DNA of 64,000 bases from Mycobacterium stomatepiae (GTDB taxonomy: Bacteria; Actinomycetota; Actinomycetes; Mycobacteriales; Mycobacteriaceae), in contig NZ_AP022587.1 in NCBI RefSeq assembly GCF_010731715.1, positions 2,232,001-2,296,000 of the forward strand, given 5' to 3'. Shown here piece by piece: positions 46,644 through 54,599 of the stretch (positions within the stretch are counted from its first letter, which is position 1; every line of letters begins with the position of its first letter). The translations under genes and the position numbers were made by a program. Under the pieces are notes generated by a model that did not search any database, had not been told where the DNA came from, and worked only from the letters and a program-made list of their open reading frames with translations.

Positions 46644-46827
46644 TGCGCGCGAGAGCGTTCGGCTGGCGCGGCAGTGCTCACCCGCGCTGTCGCCAACGTG
46701 GTCGACAGCACCACGAGTCAACTGGGCCCGCCACCTCTACGACGGGCTCGGTTGGCACCGCCGCGATGGAGAGCGCAACGTGCACCCTTTCGTTCTGCCA
46801 TTACGGACTTATAGCTCACCTCAAAAT

Positions 46828-46855
46828 TATAATCAAGCTCAAATTTGGTGTACAC
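46828..46855 (+). promoter_or_regulatory. Predicted promoter and small palindrome of the TetR gene
   Basis: A perfect -10 box TATAAT lies at 46828-46833, 30 bases before the ATG of the TetR gene, in a locally AT-rich stretch. No good -35 box is seen. The palindrome GTGTACAC at 46848-46855 lies between box and start, a likely autoregulatory operator position. Confidence 0.45.
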
Positions 46856-46862
46856 TTCATCG

Positions 46863-47537
46863 ATGCCGCGGAAGAGCAACAGCGTCCGACTCGCCCAGCG
46901 GGCAACGAGCACAGATGTCGACGGCCTTCGCGAACGGGGCAAGAACGCACGTATCGCCCGCATTATCGAGGCCGCGTGTGCCATCCTGCGCGCCGACGGG
47001 GCGCACGCCCTGACCGTGGCGCGCATCGCCGAACAGGCCGAAGTCTCTCAAGGAACCGTGTTCAATTTGGTCGGCACCCGCGATGAAATCTGGGCCGCGA
47101 TCGCCGAGCAAAGCTTCGCCCGCATCGAACTGGCTGGTTTTCGCAGCGTCGAGGATCCGCAGATCCGGGCGCGAGCCATCATCGACGCCGTTGTCACCAT
47201 GATCTGTTCGGACGCAAAGGTATTCCGCCCGCTGCTGCTGAACTGGGAACTCAGTTCCCACGTCAGCAACGCCGAACCGACCCCCGAATTGCTGCGATGC
47301 CTTCAAGACGCTCAGGCCGGCGGAGTTATCCAGGACCAGGTTCATCTACGTCGATTAGCTCAGCAGATCACCACAGGGTTCATCGGGGCCATGCATCAGT
47401 GGGCAGCTCGTGTCATCACCGACGCGACGTTTCGGCTCCGTACCAGAGACTTTGTTGATCTCGTTTTCATGGCCGCCCGTAGGGACGATCACCCCGCTGC
47501 GGTTGCATGGCATTTCGGTACAGCCAGACGCCAATAG
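46863..47537 (+). CDS. TetR-family transcriptional regulator
   Basis: 224 residues from the ATG at 46863 (GTG 46848 or TTG 46845 would add a few residues). The DNA-binding domain is RIARIIEAACAILRADGAHA, then LTVARIAEQAEVSQGTVFNLVG; the ligand domain follows with LLLNWELSSHV and HQWAARVITDATFRLRTRDF. It is divergent from the acyl-CoA synthetase remnant and acyl-CoA dehydrogenase, which it probably once controlled. Confidence 0.87.
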   Translation: MPRKSNSVRLAQRATSTDVDGLRERGKNARIARIIEAACAILRADGAHALTVARIAEQAEVSQGTVFNLVGTRDEIWAAIAEQSFARIELAGFRSVEDPQIRARAIIDAVVTMICSDAKVFRPLLLNWELSSHVSNAEPTPELLRCLQDAQAGGVIQDQVHLRRLAQQITTGFIGAMHQWAARVITDATFRLRTRDFVDLVFMAARRDDHPAAVAWHFGTARRQ

Positions 47538-47656
47538 CCGTCCGCAAACGATCGCCTGCCGACCGTGCTGCCACCACGGTGATCCGATGCAGAAGCGTTC
47601 TGTGGCAGACCAGTTCGATTACGTATCCACACAACAACGATGGACGGACTACATAG

Positions 47657-48349
47657 ATGTACCACGTTGACGACGTGCTCACCAGAATCGATGTCCACAC
47701 CACCACAGTCATCATTTTGGTGCTCTTCGGCTGGATCGGCGGATTCATGCAAATCGGCGAGGCAATGCGGCTAGGCATTCGGCAACGCGTCGCCGGACAG
47801 CCCTTGGGCACCACGATCGTTATGCTCACCCATGACCTGACGTTCACAGCCCACTACCACCACTTCGTCGACGAGATCGGCCACCCGATGTTCGTGTTGT
47901 TTTGGGTGGGCATGCTCACCTCGAACGTGATCGAATTGGTACTGCTCTGGCATTGGGTGCGGTTTCAACACACCGGCCTACCGACACCGGCCGTGTTGTT
48001 GATCGTCGGCGTATACCAGGGCCTGGCCTTTGCCTTGTGGTGGTGGACGCAATCCCTATTCGACGATCCACTCGACTTCGTCGGCCTCACCATCGTCCAA
48101 GTTGGCGCTGTAGTGTTCGGCGTCCCAATGCTTCTCGGACGAGGCACCTCACGCGGATCATCGCGAGTGTTCGTATGGGCCACACTCCTCGGGCCCGGCT
48201 CATTAGGCTTTCTGTTCATCCCCTACCTGGCTCCAGCGATTCGCGCCAGCTGGCAATTCTGGTGCGTCGTCGCCGTCACCTTCACCTGCGCTCTGACATT
48301 CGTCGTCGTATACGAACGACTGCGAAACACCGACCAATTCACGGCTTGA
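47657..48349 (+). CDS. Integral membrane protein of unknown function
   Basis: 230 residues, ATG at 47657. Six or seven hydrophobic helices are apparent (about 17-35, 52-66, 78-98, 110-128, 143-160, 171-193, 200-218). Between the first helices is a His-rich loop (MLTHDLTFTAHYHHFVDEIGH), and later WWTQSLFDDPLDF. I do not recognise the family; a small membrane enzyme is as possible as a transporter. It lies 119 bases after the TetR gene in the same direction, near the end of the island, and is followed by a strong hairpin. Confidence 0.7.
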   Translation: MYHVDDVLTRIDVHTTTVIILVLFGWIGGFMQIGEAMRLGIRQRVAGQPLGTTIVMLTHDLTFTAHYHHFVDEIGHPMFVLFWVGMLTSNVIELVLLWHWVRFQHTGLPTPAVLLIVGVYQGLAFALWWWTQSLFDDPLDFVGLTIVQVGAVVFGVPMLLGRGTSRGSSRVFVWATLLGPGSLGFLFIPYLAPAIRASWQFWCVVAVTFTCALTFVVVYERLRNTDQFTA

Positions 48350-48417
48350 TACCGCAGTGACCAGCGCAAGAACGTGCGCTGCAACTGGAACAACGTCGCA
48401 GCTGGGCACGGATGCCG

Positions 48418-48459
48418 GGGCTCTGCGCGGCCTACCGGTTAGTCGGCCGCGCAGAGCCC
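48418..48459 (+). terminator. 15-bp perfect GC-rich stem-loop at the island edge
   Basis: Arms GGGCTCTGCGCGGCC (48418-48432) and GGCCGCGCAGAGCCC (48445-48459) are exact reverse complements with a 12-base loop. It lies about 70 bases after the membrane protein stop and ends one base before the second nuoN copy begins. No T-run follows, which is common for mycobacterial terminators. It may mark the recombination boundary. Confidence 0.6.
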
Positions 48460-48601
48460 GAACCCACCGACAACACCCCGCCGGTCGTGGCGCCGGGCAT
48501 CCTGAGCAAGATCGCTCCGTGCCGCGATCACCGTGATTCTGGGGATCTTCCCACAACCGCTGCTCGACCTCGCCGGTCACGCCGCACAGTTGCTGCAGTA
48601 A
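48460..48601 (+). pseudogene. nuoN 3'-end direct repeat, copy 2 (gene fragment)
   Basis: Same orientation as nuoN, from GAACC to the TAA, 142 bases against 150 in the true gene. An 8-base deletion after AAGATCGC shifts the frame, so it encodes nothing as nuoN. The antisense strand is read by the GMC oxidoreductase gene, which takes its last residues from it. Confidence 0.85.
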
Positions 48602-50138
48602 CTCTCCGCCGCGGAGGCGCTCCCACCAGCAGATCGGATGCCTTCTCTCCGATCATGATTGAAGGGGCGTTGGTGTTGCCGGCGGTGATGGACGGCATGA
48701 CCGACGCGTCGGCAACCCGCAGTCCGTCAACGCCGCGCACCCGGAGATCCGGTGCCACGACGGCGTCGTCGTCGACACCCATGCGGCATGTCCCGACCTG
48801 ATGGTGGTAGGTGCCGGCGGCACGCCGGACGTATGCACGCAGATGGTCACGGGTGCGTGCCGCCGGCCCGGGCGCGACCTCGGCATGCCGCCAGTCACGG
48901 AAGGCCGAACTGGCCCCTATCTCGCGACAGATCTCCACCGCGTCGACCAGTGCCTCGAGGTCATAAGGCTCGGCCAGAACGTTGGGATCACACTGCGGCG
49001 CGGTCGCCGGATCGGCCGAAGCCAGCCGAAGGGTGCCCCGCGACCGGGGGCGAATAATGCCGGGCGCGATCGTGTATCCATTGCGCGGCACCCGGTAACC
49101 CTCGGCTGGGTACACCAGGTTCATGAACAACGGCTGTAGATCCGGGCCGGGTCCGCGCCAATACGCGCTGGAGGTGAACAGTTGGCACTCGAGCAGATTG
49201 TGGTGCGGTGGCTCGATCGGCCGAGACGCCTCGTAGATATTGCTCACCAAAAGATGGTCGTGCAGGTTCTCGCCCACTCCGGGAAGATCGACGGTGGCAT
49301 TCACGCCGATTTCGGCGAGATGCTCGGCAGGGCCGATCCCACTGAGCATCAACAGCTTTGGTGACCCGATGGTGCCCGCGCTCAGCACAACCTCGCTCTC
49401 CGCCGAAGCCTGAAGAACCTGCCCGCGCACCGAGTACTGCACTCCGACCGCTCGCCCCCCGCGGATGGTGACATGATGCACGAGCGCCCCGGTGGTGACG
49501 GCCAGGCGTGGATTGCCCCTCGCCGTTGCCATGAAACTGCGCCACGCGCTGGCTCGGCGCCCGTTGCGGGTGGTCAGTTGGCTGTAGCCGACACCGAGCT
49601 GGCTCGGACCGTTGAAATCATCGACGATCGGGTGTCCCAGGGCATTCGCGGCTTCGATGAACGCGACCGAAGTCGGGTTTGGCCGGGTGATCCGCTCGAC
49701 CGGCAACGGCCCGCCCGCTCCGTGCCACGGGCTCGCCCCGTCCACGTGGTCCTCCGAACGCCGAAACAGGCCGAGGACGCTCTCGAAATCCCAGCCTGTA
49801 CACCCGAGTTGGGCCCACCCGTCGTAATCGCTGCGATGTCCCCGCATGTATATCTGCCCGTTGAGCGAGCTGCTGCCGCCCAACACCTTTCCCCGCGGCC
49901 AGTACAGGCGCCGATTGCCGGCATGCCGCTGGGGGGTAGTCATAAAGGCCCAGTCCTGAGCACTGTGCAGCAGCGCCGGCCATCCGGAACTGGTGTGGAT
50001 ATCGGGGTTGATGTCGGCAAGACCGGCCTCGAGCACGTGCACCGAGTAACCGCGCTCCAGCAATCGGCGCGCGACAACACTGCCCGACGCACCGGCGCCG
50101 ACCACGATGTAATCGGTCGTATGTGTTCGGTGGCTCAC
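48528..50138 (-). CDS. GMC-family (choline dehydrogenase-like) flavin oxidoreductase
   Basis: 536 residues from a GTG at 50138 with a GGGGGGAG sequence upstream. N-terminal FAD motif DYIVVGAGASGSVVARRLLE, GMC signature YWPRGKVLGGSSSLNG, second signature SAGTIGSPKLLMLSGIGPAE, and C-terminal catalytic region YHHQVGTCRMG plus AGNTNAPSIMIGEKASDLL. It oxidises an alcohol with FAD; substrate unknown. The natural end is expected near SDLLVG; the last 25 or so residues (TAATVRRDRRGRAAVVGRSP and on) are antisense nuoN sequence shared with the DUF6545 protein. Confidence 0.85.
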   Translation of the reverse strand: MSHRTHTTDYIVVGAGASGSVVARRLLERGYSVHVLEAGLADINPDIHTSSGWPALLHSAQDWAFMTTPQRHAGNRRLYWPRGKVLGGSSSLNGQIYMRGHRSDYDGWAQLGCTGWDFESVLGLFRRSEDHVDGASPWHGAGGPLPVERITRPNPTSVAFIEAANALGHPIVDDFNGPSQLGVGYSQLTTRNGRRASAWRSFMATARGNPRLAVTTGALVHHVTIRGGRAVGVQYSVRGQVLQASAESEVVLSAGTIGSPKLLMLSGIGPAEHLAEIGVNATVDLPGVGENLHDHLLVSNIYEASRPIEPPHHNLLECQLFTSSAYWRGPGPDLQPLFMNLVYPAEGYRVPRNGYTIAPGIIRPRSRGTLRLASADPATAPQCDPNVLAEPYDLEALVDAVEICREIGASSAFRDWRHAEVAPGPAARTRDHLRAYVRRAAGTYHHQVGTCRMGVDDDAVVAPDLRVRGVDGLRVADASVMPSITAGNTNAPSIMIGEKASDLLVGAPPRRRVTAATVRRDRRGRAAVVGRSPESR

Positions 50139-50318
50139 TGTGGACTCCCCCCGTAGAACGGCGCCGTCTCGTCACACCGCGTGCCACCACATACTCCTCA
50201 TGCGCGGACCAGGCGGCCAGGACCAAAAACCTTGCAGGTACGTCGACGCACCTCCAAAAACGCCCAAAGCCAGCCAAAACTCGCGATGACTCGCGGCGTT
50301 GTCACGCCCAACGCGTGA

Positions 50319-50768
50319 TCAGCCCAGGAAGGGGAGGGTTGCCAGTACGTAAATCGCCAACACCGCCAGCGGAGCCACCAGGGGCACCCACGGCAAGGTC
50401 AGCGGAAACAACATCGCCGCCATGCCCACAAGGGTGAATCCCACGGCGCCAACCAGTGTCGGCCAACCCGCCATCACGATCGGTTCCGGCATTCCGGCGG
50501 CGTGCCGAGACACCAGGTAGGCCGCCGCGCACAGCCCCGATAGTCCCACGAATATGTAGGAAGGATTCCCGACCACGATCGCCGCCACCGAAAGCAACAC
50601 GGCAACCGTTGCCGCGGGCCGGAACACGGTCCCGACGCCCACCGCGGTCAGCGCCGCCAGCGCGACGCCCATGGACTGTCCGTGGGCACCCATCACGGCC
50701 AGGCCGACCATCAGCAGGCCGAATACCGTTGCCAAAGAATGGACCCCGAATCGCGCGGCGGACGACAT
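50319..50768 (-). CDS. Small integral membrane protein (Rv3162c orthologue)
   Basis: 149 residues from the ATG at 50768. About five helices fill the protein (VHSLATVFGLLMVGLAVMG, LAALTAVGVGTVF, VAVLLSVAAIVVG, then TLVGAVGFTLVGMAAMLF and PLAVLAIYVLATLPFLG). It is the last gene of the MoxR cluster, two bases after the DUF58 gene. Rv3162c is about 160 aa. Function unknown. The order here matches M. tuberculosis except that Rv3161c and Rv3160c are missing downstream and a GMC oxidoreductase is present. Confidence 0.82.
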   Translation of the reverse strand: MSSAARFGVHSLATVFGLLMVGLAVMGAHGQSMGVALAALTAVGVGTVFRPAATVAVLLSVAAIVVGNPSYIFVGLSGLCAAAYLVSRHAAGMPEPIVMAGWPTLVGAVGFTLVGMAAMLFPLTLPWVPLVAPLAVLAIYVLATLPFLG

Positions 50769-50770
50769 CG

Positions 50771-52030
50771 CTACCCCCGCAGCCGTCCACGAACCCGATG
50801 ACGGCGATCTGGCATCACGCCCATCGACTGCTCCAGGGTGTGATCGCAGTGCCAGGCGACGATGTCGACGCCGATCGTCGCCATGTCGCGATACATGGCC
50901 GTGCGCTGCAACGCCCACAGCCGATCCACCAGCGGGTCCTGCTCGTTTTCGAACGGCGAAACGTCGAGCGTGTCGACGGCGATCACGACATGACCGCGCT
51001 TGCGCAAATCGATCAGCGCCAGCGCGAATTCCGTGTCGAGCAGTGTCGAGAACGCGATCACGATCGCCCCGGCGGGAACTGCCGCGCGCGGCGCCAGTGT
51101 GCCGGTGGTGTTCTCGAACCGCTCACCCGCACCCAGCACGGTATCGAGGACACGATAGAACTGCCGCTGACCGATGTCCGCGCCGAGCCACCGCGGCCGA
51201 TTTCCGCCGAGCGCCACGATTCCGGCGCGATCGCCGTAGCACAGCGCGGTCTGCACCACCTGGGCCGCGCCCCGCACCACTCGCTCGGTGGCATCGGTCG
51301 CAGGACCGGCGGGCTGCCGATACGCGTCGATCAGCACGACGACGTCCGCCGCACGGTCGGTCAGTCGTTCCGTCACATGCAACTGGCCACGGCGCGCGCT
51401 CACCGGCCAATTCACCACTCGCAGTTGGTCACCCGGGACGTAGGGACGGATATCGGCGTACTCGACGCCAGGGCCGACATGCCGGGTCAGGTGGGCGCCG
51501 AGGCGGTTGAGCAACTCGGTTCGCGGGATGGGCGTTGATTGCGTTGGCGTCAGCGGAAACACGATGACATCGGCGGCGTCGACGGTCGCCGTCCCCGTGA
51601 GCAGTCCACCGCGTGCGACCGCGTCGACGCGAGCACAGATCGAGTATCGGCCCCAGCGTTCCGCCGTTGCGGCAACCGTTTTCGCGAGCCGGGAATCCGA
51701 ATCGAGCGCTTCGAGCTGCATGCCCTCGACATCGGGCACCGTGAGCTCGATGGCCGAGGTGATCAGCGCCCCGGCTTCCGGTGTTGCCGACAGCGTCAGT
51801 CGCGCCTGCTCGCCCTCGAAACATCGCTGCGACTGCGGTTCACCATGAACCTGTACCTCCGGTACGGGATGTTACCAGCTGATCGAGCACAGCACGCCGA
51901 GCAGCGGCGCCGCGAACGCAATGAGCTGCCAATGCGCACCGATCACGGCGGCAACGAGCGCGACACCCGCACAGGTCGCAATCGCCCGCGTCAATGGCGA
52001 TGCGCGCCAGCGGAACTCGGCTGTGTTCAC
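50771..52030 (-). pseudogene. DUF58 protein of the MoxR cluster, interrupted by an in-frame TAA
   Basis: Read through one stop, the frame from the GTG at 52030 gives 419 codons, close to Rv3163c (about 423). The N-terminus has two membrane helices (AIATCAGVALVAAVIGAHW and LIAFAAPLLGVLCSISW). A TAA follows at 51874-51872, and the same frame continues with HPVPEVQVHGEPQSQRCFEG into the DUF58 core (YADIRPYVPGDQLRVVNWPV, then a VWA-like DVVVLIDAYRQP). TGG-TAA probably derives from TGG-CAA by one C-to-T change. Without the stop it would be a membrane-anchored vWA-like partner of MoxR. A restart at the GTG 51739 would give a soluble 322-residue piece without the anchor. Confidence 0.75.
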
Positions 52031-52037
52031 GGCGAGC

Positions 52038-53030
52038 TCATCCAGTACCCTCGTTGGTGCGAGGTACCGGCAAGCGCCGCAACAGTTCTCCGACGACGTC
52101 GGCACCCTGAATCTTGCGCACCCACATCTCCGGGCGCAGGGTGATTCGGTGTGCGACCGCCGCGATGGCCAGAGCCTTGACGTCCTCGGGGATCACGTAG
52201 TCGCGACCAAGCAACAGCGCGCGGGCCCGGGCGAGCTGGACCAGGTCGAGCTCGGCACGCGGGCTGGCGCCAACCGCGACTTGTGGATGGTGCCGGGTGG
52301 CGGTGGCCAGCGACACCACGTAGTGCAGCACGTCCTCGTGCACCGTCACCTGCTCGACCGATTCGCGCATCGCCAGCAGATCCTGGGCGTCGACCACCTG
52401 GTTCACCGTCGGCTCGGCCGAACCGCGTTCGAGACGACGGCGCAGCATCGAGGTCTCGTCACGCTCGGAGAGGTAGCGCAGTTCCAGCCGCATCGCGAAT
52501 CGGTCCAGCTGCGCTTCAGGTAACGGGTAGGTGCCCTCGTACTCGATTGGGTTATCGGTCGCCAGCACGATGAATGGCGTTGGCAGCTTGTGGGTTTCGC
52601 CGTCAATGCTGACCTGGCCCTCGGCCATCGCCTCGAGCAGCGCCGCCTGAGTCTTGGGCGGCGTGCGGTTGATCTCGTCGCCGAGCAGCAGGTTGGTGAA
52701 AATCGGGCCGGCCCGGAACGCGAACTGGCCGGACTGCATGTCGTAGATCGTCGAACCAAGCAGGTCCGCCGGCAGCAGATCCGGCGTGAACTGTACCCGG
52801 GTGAATCGCAGACCCAGTGCGGCGGCGAATGATCTCGCGATCAGCGTCTTGCCGAGTCCCGGCAGATCTTCGATGAGTACGTGGCCGCGCGCGAGCACCG
52901 CGGTGAGGATGAGGGTCAGCGCGGAACGCTTGCCCACCACCACGCGTTCGATTTCGTCGAGCACCGCCTCGCAGCGTGCGGTGGTCGTACTGGCCGGCAT
53001 CGCGGTCGGCATCGTCGCACCCCCTGTCAT
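52038..53030 (-). CDS. moxR3: MoxR-type AAA+ ATPase (MoxR3)
   Basis: 330 residues from the ATG at 53030, overlapping the upstream stop by four bases (ATG at 53012 is an alternative). Walker A is DLPGLGKTLIARS, Walker B LLLGDEINR, sensor LATDNPIEYEGTYPLPEAQLDRF, and the lid has the MoxR-typical RITLRPEMWVRKIQGADVV. MoxR ATPases act as chaperones that insert metal cofactors or mature protein complexes with vWA-domain partners. The partner gene directly downstream (DUF58) is broken here, so the complex may not work. Confidence 0.93.
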   Translation of the reverse strand: MTGGATMPTAMPASTTTARCEAVLDEIERVVVGKRSALTLILTAVLARGHVLIEDLPGLGKTLIARSFAAALGLRFTRVQFTPDLLPADLLGSTIYDMQSGQFAFRAGPIFTNLLLGDEINRTPPKTQAALLEAMAEGQVSIDGETHKLPTPFIVLATDNPIEYEGTYPLPEAQLDRFAMRLELRYLSERDETSMLRRRLERGSAEPTVNQVVDAQDLLAMRESVEQVTVHEDVLHYVVSLATATRHHPQVAVGASPRAELDLVQLARARALLLGRDYVIPEDVKALAIAAVAHRITLRPEMWVRKIQGADVVGELLRRLPVPRTNEGTG

Positions 53031-53509
53031 ACCTGCTCCAATTTCCGGAGGATCTCTTCGAATGCGGCCCGGCCCGGACCCGGCTGGTAGTCGGCGGCGC
53101 GCCTGATGTTGTTGGGATTGACCCATTCCCACAGGTCGGCGCCGAACAGCATGCGGCCGGTCGACTGAAATGCGGCCGGGTCCTTGGCTAGTCGCTGGCC
53201 CGTCGCGAGTTCGTATCGGCGGGCGAGCATCGGACGCAGATGCCGATCCCAGTCCGCTCGGGTGGACTCGGACCAGCGAATCGTCGTCTCGGTGGTGGCG
53301 AGCCAGTGCCGCAACGAATCCCCGAGATCGTCGGGATCCAGGTCGGCGGCGGGCTCGTTCCCCTGCCCCAGCAATCGGCGTATGTCGAGCAGCACCAGGG
53401 CCAGGGCGAGGCCCGAGGCTACCAGTACGAACGGGCGATCGTGCAGGATCAGCACCAAGAGCTCCGACCCGGCGACCAAGCAAATACCCAGCGCTATCAG
53501 CTTTTTCAT
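53027..53509 (-). CDS. Conserved membrane-anchored protein (Rv3165c orthologue)
   Basis: 160 residues, the same as Rv3165c. Two N-terminal hydrophobic helices (KLIALGICLVAGSELLVLIL and PFVLVASGLALALVLL), then a soluble part with DSLRHWLATTETTIRWSEST and RMLFGADLWEWVNPNN. It is embedded by four-base overlaps between the DUF4129-type gene and moxR3, so it belongs to the MoxR module. Biochemical role unknown. Confidence 0.85.
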   Translation of the reverse strand: MKKLIALGICLVAGSELLVLILHDRPFVLVASGLALALVLLDIRRLLGQGNEPAADLDPDDLGDSLRHWLATTETTIRWSESTRADWDRHLRPMLARRYELATGQRLAKDPAAFQSTGRMLFGADLWEWVNPNNIRRAADYQPGPGRAAFEEILRKLEQV

Positions 53510-54438
53510 GCGGGGCTCCGTAGCTCGGCGAGAACCAGCCGCAGCACCTCGACAGCTACGTCCCGATGCGTCTCGCTCATCACGTGAGGGCTGAACCGCG
53601 CCTCCTCGAACAGGTTCGCCAGCTGGGCGGCGTTATCGATATGCAGCACCCGGAGTTCGACGGCACGGGCCAACACCTCGGTCGGCGTATCGAAGTCCTG
53701 GGGAGCAGCCCCGGGAACATTCGCGAGCTCACGTTCCATCGCGGCATAGCACGCGATGATCGCCTCTCGCGGTTCACGACTCAGATCAGCCATCTCGGCT
53801 AATCCCCGTTCGGCCGCTCGCACCAGGGATTCCGACGGTCGCGCCGGCGGCACATAGTCGGCCACATCACCGGCGAGCGGGTGCGCCGTCGCGGCGCGGA
53901 ATCGCCGCCGCGACATGATCAGCGTCGCGACGACGAGTAGCAGCATCGTCGGGACCGTGGCGGCCAGCAGGATTCCCAGCATGTTGCCCTCGTCGTTGTG
54001 CGGGGGCGGGCGCTGCGGCGCGGGTGCGGCGGGGGGCGACGCCGCGCCGGCGTCCGACGCGTGCTGTGCGGGAGGGGCACCGTGCGGCAGCGCAAAACGA
54101 GCCAGCAGCACCGCAATCAACAGCCACGCGGCAATCACGGCGAACCCGATCAGCAGCACGCGCCAGCTCGGTCGCCCGCGGCCGGTGCCGAGCATCGCGG
54201 AGATATCGCCCGCGTTCGGCGCCGCAGCCCGTGGATCCCGTAGTCGCGCGATCACCGAGACCGCGAGCAACGCGATTGCGGCACTCAGCAGAACGACGAT
54301 GAATACGAGTGCCGCCCGGCCACTGCCGTCGGCGTGCGGCGCACGATCGCGAGCCGGAAGATATCCGCGCAGCGCAGCGGCAACGACGATCAACAGCACG
54401 ATGAGCGCAACGACGCGCCCCGTCGGCTTATCGGGCAT
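53506..54438 (-). CDS. Membrane protein with C-terminal DUF4129 domain (Rv3166c orthologue)
   Basis: About 310 residues from the ATG at 54438 (GTG at 54447 also possible); Rv3166c is about 319. Four hydrophobic helices (VVALIVLLIVVAAALRGYL, ALVFIVVLLSAAIALLAVSV, VLLIGFAVIAAWLLIAVLLA, MLGILLAATVPTMLLLVVAT) are followed by the DUF4129 block REAIIACYAAMERELANVPG and ANLFEEARFSPHVM. DUF4129 proteins regularly accompany MoxR and DUF58 genes. First gene of the cluster, in the order DUF4129, Rv3165c, MoxR3, DUF58, Rv3162c. Confidence 0.85.
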   Translation of the reverse strand: MPDKPTGRVVALIVLLIVVAAALRGYLPARDRAPHADGSGRAALVFIVVLLSAAIALLAVSVIARLRDPRAAAPNAGDISAMLGTGRGRPSWRVLLIGFAVIAAWLLIAVLLARFALPHGAPPAQHASDAGAASPPAAPAPQRPPPHNDEGNMLGILLAATVPTMLLLVVATLIMSRRRFRAATAHPLAGDVADYVPPARPSESLVRAAERGLAEMADLSREPREAIIACYAAMERELANVPGAAPQDFDTPTEVLARAVELRVLHIDNAAQLANLFEEARFSPHVMSETHRDVAVEVLRLVLAELRSPA

Positions 54439-54535
54439 CTGGCACACCGCTCGCCGGTCTTCCTATGCCGTTGCGGCACAGGCTTGATTCATACTTGCAC
54501 GTCAGGCGGGCGTGTGGCCAGGAACCGCCGCATCC

Positions 54536-54595
54536 CGCGAGCGTAAGCACACTGCGAAATCAGGCCTACTTTTTCGCAGTGCGTTTACGCTCGCG
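54536..54595 (-). terminator. Long stem-loop after the SDR gene
   Basis: Arms of 24 bases at 54536-54559 and 54572-54595 pair at 22 of 24 positions (core GCGAGCGTAA and CACTGCGAAA) around a 12-base loop. The structure begins five bases after the SDR stop, so it is a probable terminator for the TetR-SDR message that separates it from the MoxR cluster. It resembles in style the arms that flank the IS30 element, and may be a member of an intergenic repeat family. Confidence 0.7.
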
Positions 54596-54599
54596 AGCC

